Shown piece after piece: positions 15,643 to 24,235 of a stretch of 64,000 nucleotides of DNA. The position numbers and the translations under genes are program-made. The DNA is from Acidimicrobiaceae bacterium (GTDB taxonomy: Bacteria; Actinomycetota; Acidimicrobiia; Acidimicrobiales; RAAP-2): assembly GCA_003132205.1 (NCBI GenBank), contig PKWY01000046.1:1121-65120 (forward strand), written 5' to 3'. Numbering within the stretch: position 1 is the first letter of the stretch; every line of letters starts with the position of its first letter. A model generated the notes under the pieces. It worked only from the letters and a program-made list of their open reading frames with translations, was not told where the DNA came from and did not search any database.

Positions 15643-16051
15643 GAAGCCGCGCCTTCCACCCAATTGACTCATAGAGCGACTTGGTCGCCCGGTCCCCCGG
15701 CAGCGCCAGAGCGTCCACGGGAGGGTTGTCACTGTTCGCGAGCGTGGCCAGGATAGAGCGAGCGACTCCTTGGCGCCGATATGCGCGCTCGACGTGCAGC
15801 AGCTCGATGAGCCCATCTCGACAGAGCGCAAACCCTAGAAGCGCGTCGTGATCGTCGCGTGCGACCCACACGCACCCGGCGCCGATCAGATGCTCAGCCC
15901 GTTCGCTGTCGGTTCGACCCTGACGGATCGTCTCGACGACCTCGCGTCCTCCGCGCCACTTGACGCACTCTTCGAGCGCGTGGCTCCACAGCAACAAGAA
16001 TTCGGGATCGAGCTCCGTGGCGACGCTGACGCTCGCGCGCTGTGCCGGCAC
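15623..16051 (-). CDS. GNAT-family N-acetyltransferase
   Basis: The 142-aa product contains the acetyl-CoA binding motif A segment LLHVERAYRRQGVARSIL (R/Q-x-x-G-x-G/A pattern) after strands FALCRDGLIE, and the following motif B with NPPVDALALPGDRATKSLYESIGW. The substrate is not predictable. The start is uncertain: GTG 16051 begins 17 nt after the DUF4193 stop and seems best, while the reading frame itself stays open to 16138 inside DUF4193. It is probably co-transcribed with the DUF4193 gene. Confidence 0.75.
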   Translation of the reverse strand: MPAQRASVSVATELDPEFLLLWSHALEECVKWRGGREVVETIRQGRTDSERAEHLIGAGCVWVARDDHDALLGFALCRDGLIELLHVERAYRRQGVARSILATLANSDNPPVDALALPGDRATKSLYESIGWKARLLTMRGE

Positions 16052-16068
16052 GCCGCGTTGACTTACGC

Positions 16069-16485
16069 TCAGACGCAGTCGCGGCAGAGCGACCTGGCGC
16101 GATTCGCGAGCTGGCTCGTCTTCTTCAGAAGCCGGCACGAAGCGCAGCGGAACTCGTCGTCCTGCTTGGGCAGGATGGCCTCGGCGGCGTCGACGGTGGT
16201 GTCGACCTCGCCAATGATCTCGTCGTCATCCTCGGGGGTGCTGGTGCGCCGGATGGTCTCGGCCAGCACCTCGTCCAGGGCCAGTTCCACGTCCGCGTCG
16301 TCGGGGACGTCCTCGTCCTCCTCGGGCACGGCGACTTCGACGAGTACTTCCTCGTCGTCGATCTCGACTACGTCGTCGCCCTCGACGTCGGCGTCTTCGA
16401 GATCTTCCTCAATTACGATCTCTTCGTCGAGGCCCTCGGCGAGTTCCTCCTCGTCGAATGCTTCTTCTCTGTCGCCATCACTCAT
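16069..16485 (-). CDS. DUF4193-like acidic protein with C-terminal zinc-ribbon
   Basis: The 138-aa protein has a very acidic central region (Asp/Glu runs over about 90 residues) followed by ILPKQDDEF-RCASC-(about 18 residues)-CRDC. This C-x2-C...C-x2-C tail after PKQxDEF is the hallmark of the actinobacterial DUF4193 family, whose function is unknown; the cysteines probably bind zinc. ATG 16485 is chosen because a near-consensus promoter lies 30-56 bp upstream and an AAGGG lies in the leader. It is one of the few genes here with a normal leader. Confidence 0.85.
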   Translation of the reverse strand: MSDGDREEAFDEEELAEGLDEEIVIEEDLEDADVEGDDVVEIDDEEVLVEVAVPEEDEDVPDDADVELALDEVLAETIRRTSTPEDDDEIIGEVDTTVDAAEAILPKQDDEFRCASCRLLKKTSQLANRARSLCRDCV

Positions 16486-16513
16486 CTTCAAAGCCCTTCT
16501 TAGTAGCGCAGGC

Positions 16514-16541
16514 ATTGTAGGCCGTTTTCAGCAGTTGTCAA
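16514..16541 (-). promoter_or_regulatory. Strong sigma70-type promoter of the DUF4193 gene
   Basis: On the minus strand TTGACA (16536-16541), 16-nt spacer, TACAAT (16514-16519). Both hexamers are consensus or nearly so. Confidence 0.7.
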
Positions 16542-16578
16542 GCATATTTGCCTAAAGAATGACTAAATACCTTTTTTA

Positions 16579-18186
16579 TCATCGATTGAGGCGATTTCGC
16601 TCCGACGCACGCTCCGCCTCGAGCCTTTCTAGGTCGGTGTCGGAGAAGTCCACGAACGTCATGGCACCGGCGATTGCCCGGTGACCGGCCTCTTCCCTAA
16701 TGAGCCTGGCCATCTCGTGGGCCACGCGACGGTAGCTCGGGTGACCCTGGGGGCCGGATCGTAGCTCGATCAGATGCATGGCCTCGCGGGCGTTCATCTG
16801 CATGACGTAGCGGATCCGGTAGGCCAGCGCCACGACGTACTGGCTCTGGTCGGGGAACTCCACGCGCATGTCGTTGAAGAGCGCGCCCGAGCGCGCCAGG
16901 GACTCCTCGTAGCGTGGGGCCAGTCCGGCCTCTCGGATGGCCTCGGGAACGTCGTAGCCGAGGTCGACGGTGAGAGGCTGCCATTCGATGGTGAGCAACC
17001 GGTGCCGCTGCAGGTCCCGGAAGGCCCCGTAGTCGGTCACGAGCTCGAATCGGTAGTCGGTGCGCTCGAACGCCCGGCCGGGCCGGTGCCGGCGGTTCTT
17101 GCGCTCGCCGACGTAGGCCGACATCAGCGCCGCGCGCTGCTCGTCGTCCATGCCCCGAACCCGTGTCACCGCGTCGGCGTGCGACATCGAGGAATTGCCA
17201 AAGACGATCGCCTCGAGTACGCGCTGCTCGCCGAGGGGGTCGAAGGCCACCAGGCGCACGTGCTCGCCCGGCTCGCGTGAGGCGACGTCGGGCCACATCG
17301 ACTCGATGAGCCGGTGCGTGGTGGTCTTGGTGCTCGCGAGGTAGTGGCTCCAGGCCACTCCCCTCTCGGCGACCTCCACGCGCTTCAAGAATGAAGGTAT
17401 GACCTTGACCAGTTCGTCCAGCATCATCGCGGCGTACTCGCGTACCTCGGGCAGTGGGTGGGCTCGCATGTGAAGCAGCAGCGACTCATAGGCCTGGCCC
17501 GACGCGTAGATGCCGAGATTGGAGAGGGCGCTCGCGGGCAGCAGACCGCGCACGGCGTCGAGGGCCTTGGCCCGGATGGCCTGGCGGTAGACGAAGTCGG
17601 TGTCGGCGGGGGTCTTGGGGTACTTCTTGGCGAGCCAGTCGGTCAACTCGGGCAGCAGCTCGGCGTAGGTGTCGAACATCCGGTCCATCTCGCCGATGTA
17701 GCGCGCGCCGAATCGCGACTCCAGGACGTCGTTGTCGCGGTAGAAGCGGTAGTGCCCGTTGCCGAGGCGCCGGTCATAGCCGAGGTAGCGGGTCGACTGC
17801 TCGAGGTAACTCATCAGGCGACCCCATTCGAGCACCTTGGTGAGGACGTTGCTCGCCTGCTCGCACGCCAAGTGCACTCCGCCGAGCTGGGCGACCGAGT
17901 CGTCGCCGTACTCGAAGAAGATCCTCTGGTAGAGCTCGTCGGCCCGGTCGAGGCCCACCGTCGCGTCGATGCTCACGTCGCCCGTGAGGTCGAGGTCGCC
18001 CACGAACTCGTCGAGGAAGAGGCGCCGCAGGCTCTTTGAGGAACGTGAGTAGCGCGCGAAGAGGGCCCCCTTCACCACCTCGGGCAGGTTCACCAGCGCG
18101 AAGACGGGACCTTCCAGGTTGGTGAAATAGCGCCGCAGCACGCCAACCTCGGTCTCGGTGAACTCTTCGGCGACGTAGGGGTGCAT
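16579..18186 (-). CDS. thyX: Double-domain ThyX-like (FAD-dependent thymidylate synthase family) protein
   Basis: The 535-aa protein is about twice the length of classical ThyX. Residues about 85-265 form a first ThyX-like unit with VLEWGRLMSYLEQSTRYLGYD at 118-138; residues about 370-505 form a second with FRDLQRHRLLTIEWQ at 389-403 and the C-terminal MNAREAMHLIELR...YRRVAHEMARLI. The classical RHR-x7-S motif is split: RHR (394-396) survives only in the second half, while the EQS-type serine is only in the first. It may make dTMP or have another flavin-dependent role. TAATCT lies 9 nt before the ATG, so the leader is very short. It follows helY in the same direction. Confidence 0.85.
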   Translation of the reverse strand: MHPYVAEEFTETEVGVLRRYFTNLEGPVFALVNLPEVVKGALFARYSRSSKSLRRLFLDEFVGDLDLTGDVSIDATVGLDRADELYQRIFFEYGDDSVAQLGGVHLACEQASNVLTKVLEWGRLMSYLEQSTRYLGYDRRLGNGHYRFYRDNDVLESRFGARYIGEMDRMFDTYAELLPELTDWLAKKYPKTPADTDFVYRQAIRAKALDAVRGLLPASALSNLGIYASGQAYESLLLHMRAHPLPEVREYAAMMLDELVKVIPSFLKRVEVAERGVAWSHYLASTKTTTHRLIESMWPDVASREPGEHVRLVAFDPLGEQRVLEAIVFGNSSMSHADAVTRVRGMDDEQRAALMSAYVGERKNRRHRPGRAFERTDYRFELVTDYGAFRDLQRHRLLTIEWQPLTVDLGYDVPEAIREAGLAPRYEESLARSGALFNDMRVEFPDQSQYVVALAYRIRYVMQMNAREAMHLIELRSGPQGHPSYRRVAHEMARLIREEAGHRAIAGAMTFVDFSDTDLERLEAERASERNRLNR

Positions 18187-18198
18187 GGAGTTACGAGA

Positions 18199-20340
18199 TT
18201 AGAGCGGAAACTCGCCGCGCGGGTGGACGCTGGAGGCGCCCGCCACGACGCTGCGCAGCACCGCCTCGCGGGCCTCTGCGGCGACGCCCGCCACTTCGCT
18301 CAGGTGGCGCATGCGCGAGAGTTGTTCGCACAGGTCAGCCACCTGCTTGGCGTTTCGCACGAAGTCCCCCGGTGAAGTCTGGCCCACCTCCGCGTCGGCC
18401 AGGTCCAGGACCGTGCTCAACGACGCGCCCCTCGCCCAGGCCGCGATGGTCGTGGCGAACTTGCCGTCGGGCTCTTTGGCGTGCGGAACCCCGTAGCGGT
18501 CCTCGACCTCTCGAATCGTGGCCGCGGTCACCGTGATCGCCCTCATTCTCTCGTTGATGCTCCCCCGGCGCTCCTGGCCCAGGCGGTCGTTGAGCGAACG
18601 GCGCTTCTTCGTGGTGACCTGCTTGGCGGCGTGGGGCGTGCGCGACGCCCGCTTGGACTCATAGACGAAGCACGACAGCAACCCGGCCAGCGCGGCGGGC
18701 TCGAGGCCCTCGAAGGCACCTGACGCGATCGATTCGGCGATCAGGAGGTCGCACTCGTGGTAGATCGAGCGAAGTAGCTGGCCTTGGCGATTCAGCTTCC
18801 AGCCCTCTGCGTAGCCGAGCTCCTCGAGCACGTGGTGGCGCGCGACCATCTGCTCGCCGAGTGGCCGCTTGGAGCCCGCGGGTCGCCGGTCCGACTCGAA
18901 TTGGGCGAAGGAACGCTGCACCACCTCAAGGGCGGTGTCGAACTCGAAGTGGTCAATCAGGTTCGCGGTGAGGTTGTAGGTGGGGCGGAACGTCGAGTGC
19001 AGGTCCGACGGAGCGGCGAGCGCCACCCGTCCCACGTCGTGCAGCGCGACCTCGTTGGCGAAGCAGACTATCGCGTGGCCTTCGTCGTCGAGGCCCCGTC
19101 GCCCGGCCCTGCCCGTCATCTGGGAATATTCGCCGCTGGTGAGGAACTTGCGGCCGGCGTCGGAGTACTTGGAGAACCTCTCGAGGGCCACCGAGCGAGC
19201 CGGCATGTTGACCCCGAGCGCCAAGGTCTCGGTCGCGAAGACCACCGCGAGGAGGTTTCGCTCGAAGCATATCTCGACGATCTCCCGGAAGGCGGGCACC
19301 ATCCCGGCGTGGTGGGCGGAGAGTCCTCGTCGCAGGCAGTCGAGGAAGTCGGCGTATTCCAGCGCCTGGAGGTCGTCGTCGGAGAAGGCGCTCAGCCGCG
19401 AGAGCGCGATTGACTCGATCTCGCGGCGTTGCTCGGGCGTGGTGAAGAGCAGTCCGTCGCGGCGGCACTGGTGCATCGCGTCATCGCACGCCGCTCGGGA
19501 GAAGATGAAGACGATCACCGGCAAGAGGTCGTCGCGCTCGAGAGCCATGAGCAACTCGCTGCGTCGAGGCGCGCGAAAGGGCGGTGGCGGCGAGCTCGAC
19601 TTAGGGCCCTGCCACCTCGGGCCGGGTCGGAACCGTCGCGTGGCCTTCATCATGTTGTCGATGCGCCGCGATTCGTCCGACAGCCGCGCTCCGTCGAGCA
19701 GGTCCACGATGTCGGCGCTCGTGTGGCCGCGCTTCACGATGGCGAGGTGGTTGTGCAACTCGATGGGACGATTCTCCTCGACAACGATGGCGGTCGGACC
19801 GCGAACGGCGCTGAACCACTCCCCCACGAACTTCGCGTTGCCAACCGTGGCCGACAGCGCCACGAACCTGACCGCCGCGGGGGTCAGGATGAGGACCTCC
19901 TCCCATACGCCACCGCGGAACGGGTCCTGGAGGTAGTGCACCTCGTCGAGCACCACCAGGCCCAGCGTCATCAGTTGGAGGGATTCGGTGAGCAGCATGT
20001 TGCGCAGGACCTCGGTGGTCATCACGATGATGTCGGCGTCACGATTGATAGAGATGTCCCCGGTGAGCAGCCCGACGCGGTCATCGCCAAACAAGGCGCT
20101 CAGTTCGTGGAACTTCTGGTTCGACAGGGCCTTTAGGGGGGTCGTGTAGAACGCGCGCTCGCCTCGCTCGAGGACGCGGCCGATGGCGTAGTTCGCGATC
20201 AACGTCTTGCCGGAACCGGTAGGGGCGCTCACCAGGACGTTCACGTGTCGGTCGATGGCCTCGATGGCCTCGATCTGGAAGTCGTCGGGACCGAACCCGA
20301 GGGCGTCAATGAACTGGGTGCGGTAATCGCTGACGGTCAC
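18199..20340 (-). CDS. helY: DEAD/DEAH-box RNA helicase, Ski2/Mtr4-like (HelY)
   Basis: The 713-aa superfamily 2 helicase has Walker A SAPTGSGKT at 38-46, YTTPLKALSNQKF (motif Ia), LDEVHYL (DEVH box), LSATVGN (motif III) and QMTGRAGRRG (motif VI), followed by the helical C-terminal region of the Ski2/Mtr4 group. It presumably unwinds structured RNA during decay or processing. The GTG start at 20340 overlaps the tatC stop as GTGA; the upstream open frame lies within tatC and is rejected. tatC followed directly by helY is also seen in mycobacteria. Confidence 0.93.
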   Translation of the reverse strand: MTVSDYRTQFIDALGFGPDDFQIEAIEAIDRHVNVLVSAPTGSGKTLIANYAIGRVLERGERAFYTTPLKALSNQKFHELSALFGDDRVGLLTGDISINRDADIIVMTTEVLRNMLLTESLQLMTLGLVVLDEVHYLQDPFRGGVWEEVLILTPAAVRFVALSATVGNAKFVGEWFSAVRGPTAIVVEENRPIELHNHLAIVKRGHTSADIVDLLDGARLSDESRRIDNMMKATRRFRPGPRWQGPKSSSPPPPFRAPRRSELLMALERDDLLPVIVFIFSRAACDDAMHQCRRDGLLFTTPEQRREIESIALSRLSAFSDDDLQALEYADFLDCLRRGLSAHHAGMVPAFREIVEICFERNLLAVVFATETLALGVNMPARSVALERFSKYSDAGRKFLTSGEYSQMTGRAGRRGLDDEGHAIVCFANEVALHDVGRVALAAPSDLHSTFRPTYNLTANLIDHFEFDTALEVVQRSFAQFESDRRPAGSKRPLGEQMVARHHVLEELGYAEGWKLNRQGQLLRSIYHECDLLIAESIASGAFEGLEPAALAGLLSCFVYESKRASRTPHAAKQVTTKKRRSLNDRLGQERRGSINERMRAITVTAATIREVEDRYGVPHAKEPDGKFATTIAAWARGASLSTVLDLADAEVGQTSPGDFVRNAKQVADLCEQLSRMRHLSEVAGVAAEAREAVLRSVVAGASSVHPRGEFPL

Positions 20341-21065
20341 TTCTTGCACAGCTTGCCGACGCCTATGGACATGAAATAGAAGAACGTCAGTGGGACCGCG
20401 AGGGCGAGCATCGAGAGGGGGTCGCCGCTCGGCGTGAACACCGCCGACGCGACGGTGATCGCGATGATGGCGTAGCGCCACGAGCGCAGCAATTGCCGAG
20501 GGGTGACGATCCCCGCCAGTTCGAGTGCGACCAAGACGACGGGAAACTCGAAGGTCAACCCGAAGATGAACATCATCAGCACGAAGAGGCCGAGGTACTG
20601 ATTCGGGTTGTAGAAGGCGACGAGCTCCTTGCCGCCAATGGACTGAAGGAAGCGGATCGCGTGCCCGAAGCTGTAGTACGCGATCGCGACGCCGCCGGCG
20701 AAGAAGAGTACCGACGACGCGACGAAGGGAATGGCGTACTTCCGCTCGCGGGCCTTCATCCCCGGGGTGATGAATCGCCAGCACTGCCACAGGAGCACGG
20801 GCAGCGAGAAGAAGAAGCCTCCGTAGAAGGCGATCTTGACGCGTAGCGTCAGCCCGTCGAGCGGGTTGGTGACCAGGAAGGTGCAGCGCTTTGGTGTGGC
20901 GCGGCAGTAGGGCTCTTGGAGGAGGTGCAGGATGTTCGGGTAGAAGATGAACGAGAGCACCGCGAGCACCAGCACGGCGGCCGCTGAGACGAAGAACCGG
21001 TAGCGTGCCTCGGCCAGGTGCTCAGCCAAGGTCATGCCAGTCGCCGCTTTTCTGAATTTCGCCAT
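20337..21065 (-). CDS. tatC: Twin-arginine translocase subunit TatC
   Basis: The 242-aa integral membrane protein has six predicted helices and TatC landmarks: MTLAEHLAEARYR at the N-terminus (the E/L-HL-E-R signal-peptide contact region), FSLPVLLWQCWRFITPGMKARERKY, and FGLTFEFPVVLV. It recognises RR signal peptides of folded exported proteins. It lies 7 bp after the TatA/B-like gene, forming a tatA-tatC-helY unit. Confidence 0.96.
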   Translation of the reverse strand: MAKFRKAATGMTLAEHLAEARYRFFVSAAAVLVLAVLSFIFYPNILHLLQEPYCRATPKRCTFLVTNPLDGLTLRVKIAFYGGFFFSLPVLLWQCWRFITPGMKARERKYAIPFVASSVLFFAGGVAIAYYSFGHAIRFLQSIGGKELVAFYNPNQYLGLFVLMMFIFGLTFEFPVVLVALELAGIVTPRQLLRSWRYAIIAITVASAVFTPSGDPLSMLALAVPLTFFYFMSIGVGKLCKK

Positions 21066-21072
21066 TTGACCC

Positions 21073-21486
21073 CTAGTTGAGCGAGGGATCGGGCGGCTGG
21101 GGTGTGTAGTCGCTTCGCACGGCTAGCGGCGTTGGTGTCGCCGGTGTGGAATCGTCGGGCGGGCTCTCATCGGGCCCCTCCCCGGTGGGTAATGGATCGG
21201 TTGCGTCAGGGTCCGCTCGCGCCGACACCGCGTCGCGCGCCTCGGCCATGTCGGCCAGCTGGTTGAGCATGTTGACCGGGCTGCGCGCGATACGCACGAG
21301 GTCGCTCGAACTCGGCAGGTCGGGAATCGCCTCACGGACCTCAGCCTCGACCTTCTCCTGGAGCCGCTTCAGCGCCCGCCAGGAAGAACCCAGCTTGTGG
21401 GCGACCTCGGGGAGCTTGTCGGGTCCGAGAAGCAACAACGCCACGGCCACCACCACCATGATCTTTATCGGGCTGAGGCTGAACAC
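21073..21486 (-). CDS. tatA: Twin-arginine translocase TatA/TatB-family subunit
   Basis: The 137-aa protein has the hydrophobic helix IKIMVVVAVALLLLGP, the family hinge GPDKLPEVAHKLG, then a long amphipathic helix and an acidic, proline-rich cytoplasmic tail. The length and the long amphipathic helix are as compatible with TatB as with TatA. The start is GTG 21486: TACAAT lies exactly 6 nt upstream. The long in-frame extension overlaps lepB and is rejected. Confidence 0.88.
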   Translation of the reverse strand: MFSLSPIKIMVVVAVALLLLGPDKLPEVAHKLGSSWRALKRLQEKVEAEVREAIPDLPSSSDLVRIARSPVNMLNQLADMAEARDAVSARADPDATDPLPTGEGPDESPPDDSTPATPTPLAVRSDYTPQPPDPSLN

Positions 21487-21492
21487 GCTCCC

Positions 21493-21498
21493 ATTGTA
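21493..21498 (-). promoter_or_regulatory. -10 element (TACAAT), leaderless promoter of tatA
   Basis: TACAAT, gggagc (6 nt), GTG 21486 on the minus strand. Confidence 0.55.
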
Positions 21499-21521
21499 CG
21501 TGGGGTCGCTGCGGGGACCGC

Positions 21522-22151
21522 CTAGGGGAAGCCGATTCTTGACAGCGGCCAAATCCTCACGAACGCCTTGCCAATCAGATCCTTCTTGGGTACGGTCCCC
21601 CACGTGCGGCTGTCGCAGGAGTAGGTGTGGTTGTCGCCCATCATGAAGTAATGGCCGGTCGGCACGGTGACGTGCCCGATGGCGGAACCCAGCGGCTCGG
21701 TGTGGGACCACTTCTCGTCGAGGGCCTTGAACGTCGAGCTGCCCGGGGTCTTGATGTAGATGGTGTTGCCCTTGGAGGTCAGCTGATCGCCCGGTGTTCC
21801 GATGACGCGCTTGACGAATACCTTGACGCCCGGTGAACTGCAGTCCTGGAGGGCGGCGGGTGGTGCGTTAAAGACCACGATGTCGCCGGTGTGGATGGTG
21901 CCGAAGTCGACGCTGATCTTGTTGACGATGATACGGTCGCCGATCATCAGGGTTGGCTCCATCGATGACGACGGAATGACGTATGTCTGGAAGAGGAAGG
22001 TTCGCACTACGAACGATGCCACGACCGCGATGACGACGATCATTGCCCACTCGAGCACGGCCCGCCGGCGATGCTTCACGGGCCGCTTTCTGGGGGTCAT
22101 TTCCTCTGGCGGAGTGTCGCCGAGGAGGTCGTCGGGGATCAATTCGCTCAT
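21522..22151 (-). CDS. lepB: Signal peptidase I
   Basis: The 209-aa S26 protease has a charged cytoplasmic N-terminus, one membrane helix at about 35-52, the catalytic Ser63 in PSSSMEPT, the general base Lys114 in VFVKRVIGTPGD, and the C-terminal box FMMGDNHTYSCDSRTWG. It removes Sec signal peptides outside the membrane. The start ATG 22151 is leaderless by the 6-nt rule. It is downstream of pafA on the same strand with 21 bp between. Confidence 0.95.
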   Translation of the reverse strand: MSELIPDDLLGDTPPEEMTPRKRPVKHRRRAVLEWAMIVVIAVVASFVVRTFLFQTYVIPSSSMEPTLMIGDRIIVNKISVDFGTIHTGDIVVFNAPPAALQDCSSPGVKVFVKRVIGTPGDQLTSKGNTIYIKTPGSSTFKALDEKWSHTEPLGSAIGHVTVPTGHYFMMGDNHTYSCDSRTWGTVPKKDLIGKAFVRIWPLSRIGFP

Positions 22152-22157
22152 CCGACA

Positions 22158-22163
22158 ACCCTA
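22158..22163 (-). promoter_or_regulatory. -10 element (TAGGGT), leaderless promoter of lepB
   Basis: TAGGGT, tgtcgg (6 nt), ATG 22151 on the minus strand. Confidence 0.5.
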
Positions 22164-22172
22164 GTCGTGCCG

Positions 22173-23540
22173 CTAATGTCGCTCGAGCGAGGCGAGGAGC
22201 TTCTGGAACCTCTCGTCATTGTTCTTGAAGGGGTCCTTCAGCAGCACGGTGCGCTGCATCTCGTCGTTGAGCTTCAGGTGCACCCAGTCCACTGTGTAAT
22301 CGCGGCGCCATTCCTTGGCGGCCTTGATGAAGGTGCCACGCATGTGGGCCCTGGTCGAGGCGGGAGGGGTCTGGGACGCCGCCGCGATATCCTCGTCGGT
22401 GACCGCGCGACGGAAGTGGCCGCGCGCCTGGCGCCGGTAGTAGAGGCCCCGCTCGTAGTTCGTGTCGTGGTACAGCAGGTCGATGAGGGCGATCTTGGGA
22501 TCGCTCAGCTCGAGGCCCCGCCGCTCGCGTTCGCGCTCGATGATCTGGAGCTTCGCAATCCAGTCGACGCGGTCGGCGAGACCCATCGGATCGGTCCGGT
22601 ACTGCTCGATCACCTCGTGCCAGAGTCGCACGGCGTGCACCTGGTCGGCGGGCAGGTCGTGATTCTGGATGAACAGCTCCGCGCGCCCGCAGAGGTCCTC
22701 TTGGATCTCGAGCGCGGTCATGTCACGACCGCTCGTGAGCTTCACGGGCTCCTTGCTCCACAGGTCGTAGGAGATGTCTCGCAGGGCGTTGATGGGCGAC
22801 GCCATGTTGTAGTCGCGCAGCACCGTGGTCTTGTCCTCGATCATCGCGAGCACGACCGACGCCGTACCCAGCTTCAGGTAGGTGGCGAACTCGCTCATGT
22901 TCGAGTCGCCGACGATCACGTGCAGGCGTCGGTACTTCTCGGGGTCGGCGTGGGGTTCGTCGCGCGTGTTGATGATGGGCCGGCTGCGCGTGGTGGCCGA
23001 AGAGATCGACTCCCATATGTGCTCCGCGCGCTGGCTCATCGAATAGGCCGTGCCCTTGGCGTTGGTGACGACCTTGCCGGCGCCGGTGAAGATCTGGCGG
23101 CTGATCAGGTACGGGATGAAGACCTGCTCGAGCCGGCTCAGGTCGTCGATCCGTTCGATGCAGTAGTTCTCGTGACAGCCGTAGGAATTGCCCGACGAGT
23201 CGGTGTTGTTCTTGAAGAGGAAGATGTCGCCGCGGATGCCCTCGTCGGACAGCTGGCCCTGGGCGTAGTCGACCAGCTCGCGCAAGATCGCCTCGCCGGC
23301 CTTGTCCTGGGCCACGACGTCGCGCAGCGAGTCGCATTCGGCCGTAGCGTACTCCGGATGGCTGCCGACGTCGAGGTAGAGGCGGCTGCCGTTCTCGAGA
23401 AAGACGTTGCTCGAGCGTCCCCACGCGACGACCTTGCGGAAGAGGAACCTGGAGACCTCATCAGGGCTGAGCCGGCGTTGGCCGCGGAGGGAAAAGGTGA
23501 TTCCGTACTCGGTCTCGATCCCGTAGATGCGCCGCAGCAT
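22173..23540 (-). CDS. pafA: Pup--protein ligase
   Basis: The 455-aa protein begins MLRRIYGIETEYGITFSLRG, the ATP-binding GIETEYG motif of the PafA/Dop carboxylate-amine ligases, and contains the SNMSEFATYLKLGTA and NTRDEPHADPEKYRRLH blocks. It joins the C-terminal Glu side chain of Pup to substrate lysines, marking them for the proteasome. The presence of the short GSRLYLDVGSHPEY block and the gene order prcB-prcA-pafA distinguish it from dop at 25234. It closes the arc-dop-pup-prcB-prcA-pafA locus. Confidence 0.96.
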   Translation of the reverse strand: MLRRIYGIETEYGITFSLRGQRRLSPDEVSRFLFRKVVAWGRSSNVFLENGSRLYLDVGSHPEYATAECDSLRDVVAQDKAGEAILRELVDYAQGQLSDEGIRGDIFLFKNNTDSSGNSYGCHENYCIERIDDLSRLEQVFIPYLISRQIFTGAGKVVTNAKGTAYSMSQRAEHIWESISSATTRSRPIINTRDEPHADPEKYRRLHVIVGDSNMSEFATYLKLGTASVVLAMIEDKTTVLRDYNMASPINALRDISYDLWSKEPVKLTSGRDMTALEIQEDLCGRAELFIQNHDLPADQVHAVRLWHEVIEQYRTDPMGLADRVDWIAKLQIIERERERRGLELSDPKIALIDLLYHDTNYERGLYYRRQARGHFRRAVTDEDIAAASQTPPASTRAHMRGTFIKAAKEWRRDYTVDWVHLKLNDEMQRTVLLKDPFKNNDERFQKLLASLERH

Positions 23541-23557
23541 GGTGGGTCGCCTATTCC

Positions 23558-24235
23558 CTAGCTCAGGAGCTCGTCAATTTGCTGATCGGTGAGTCGCACG
23601 AACGTGCGCCGGTTCCCGCGGTCCTCGAGGATGCCCACCTCGAGGTCGGACGTCGGCAGGGTGCGCTCTGGTCCGGCCAGCGCCGCCACCGCGTCCTTGA
23701 GGGTGCGCGCGAGGGGCTGGACCGTCTCGTCCGCCTCGGCGAAGCGGGCCATTATGGTCTCGGCGTCGCCGCCGAGGATCGCGAAGCGCGGCTCGTCGGC
23801 GATGGTTCCCTCGTAGGCAATGCGGTAGAGCTTGGTGGGGCGCAGGCTACTGCCGAGCTGGGCGACAAGTATCTCGACCTCGAGGGGCTTCTGGCCCTCG
23901 GTGAACATGTCGCCGAGATGCTGGGCGTAGTAGTTCGCGAGGGCCCGGGCGTCGACGTCCTCGCGTGAGTACGTGAATCCGGTTCCGTCGGCCCAACGTA
24001 TGCCGGCCTCGCGCAGCCGGTCGAACTCGTTGTACTTGCCGACCCCGGCGAAGGCGATGCGGTCGTAGATCTCCGAGATCTTGTAGAGAGAGGCCGAGGG
24101 ATTCTCCGCCACCAGCAGCACTCCACGGTCGTAGATCGCCGCGACCATCGATCGCCCGCGGGCGATGCCCTTCTGGGCGAACTCCGCGCGGTCCTTGATG
24201 AGCTGTTCGGGTGAGACGTAGAACGGCATGCTCAT
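23558..24235 (-). CDS. prcA: 20S proteasome alpha subunit
   Basis: The 225-aa alpha subunit has the start typical for actinobacteria (MSMPFYVSPEQLIKDRAEFAQ) with the RSMVAAIYDRGVLLVAENPS strand pair, and lacks an N-terminal Thr nucleophile. Alpha rings gate the chamber and dock the Arc ATPase. ATG 24235 overlaps the prcB stop as ATGA, so the ring partners are translationally coupled; the upstream open frame is inside prcB and is rejected. Confidence 0.95.
   Translation of the reverse strand: MSMPFYVSPEQLIKDRAEFAQKGIARGRSMVAAIYDRGVLLVAENPSASLYKISEIYDRIAFAGVGKYNEFDRLREAGIRWADGTGFTYSREDVDARALANYYAQHLGDMFTEGQKPLEVEILVAQLGSSLRPTKLYRIAYEGTIADEPRFAILGGDAETIMARFAEADETVQPLARTLKDAVAALAGPERTLPTSDLEVGILEDRGNRRTFVRLTDQQIDELLS

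Noticed and set aside
16130-16480. Simple-sequence-like GAC/GAG-rich tract
   Set aside because: It is the coding sequence of the acidic region of the DUF4193 protein, not a separate repeat.
22071-23561. 496-codon plus-strand ORF opposite pafA
   Set aside because: Antisense shadow of a clearly conserved pafA; composition is not protein-like.
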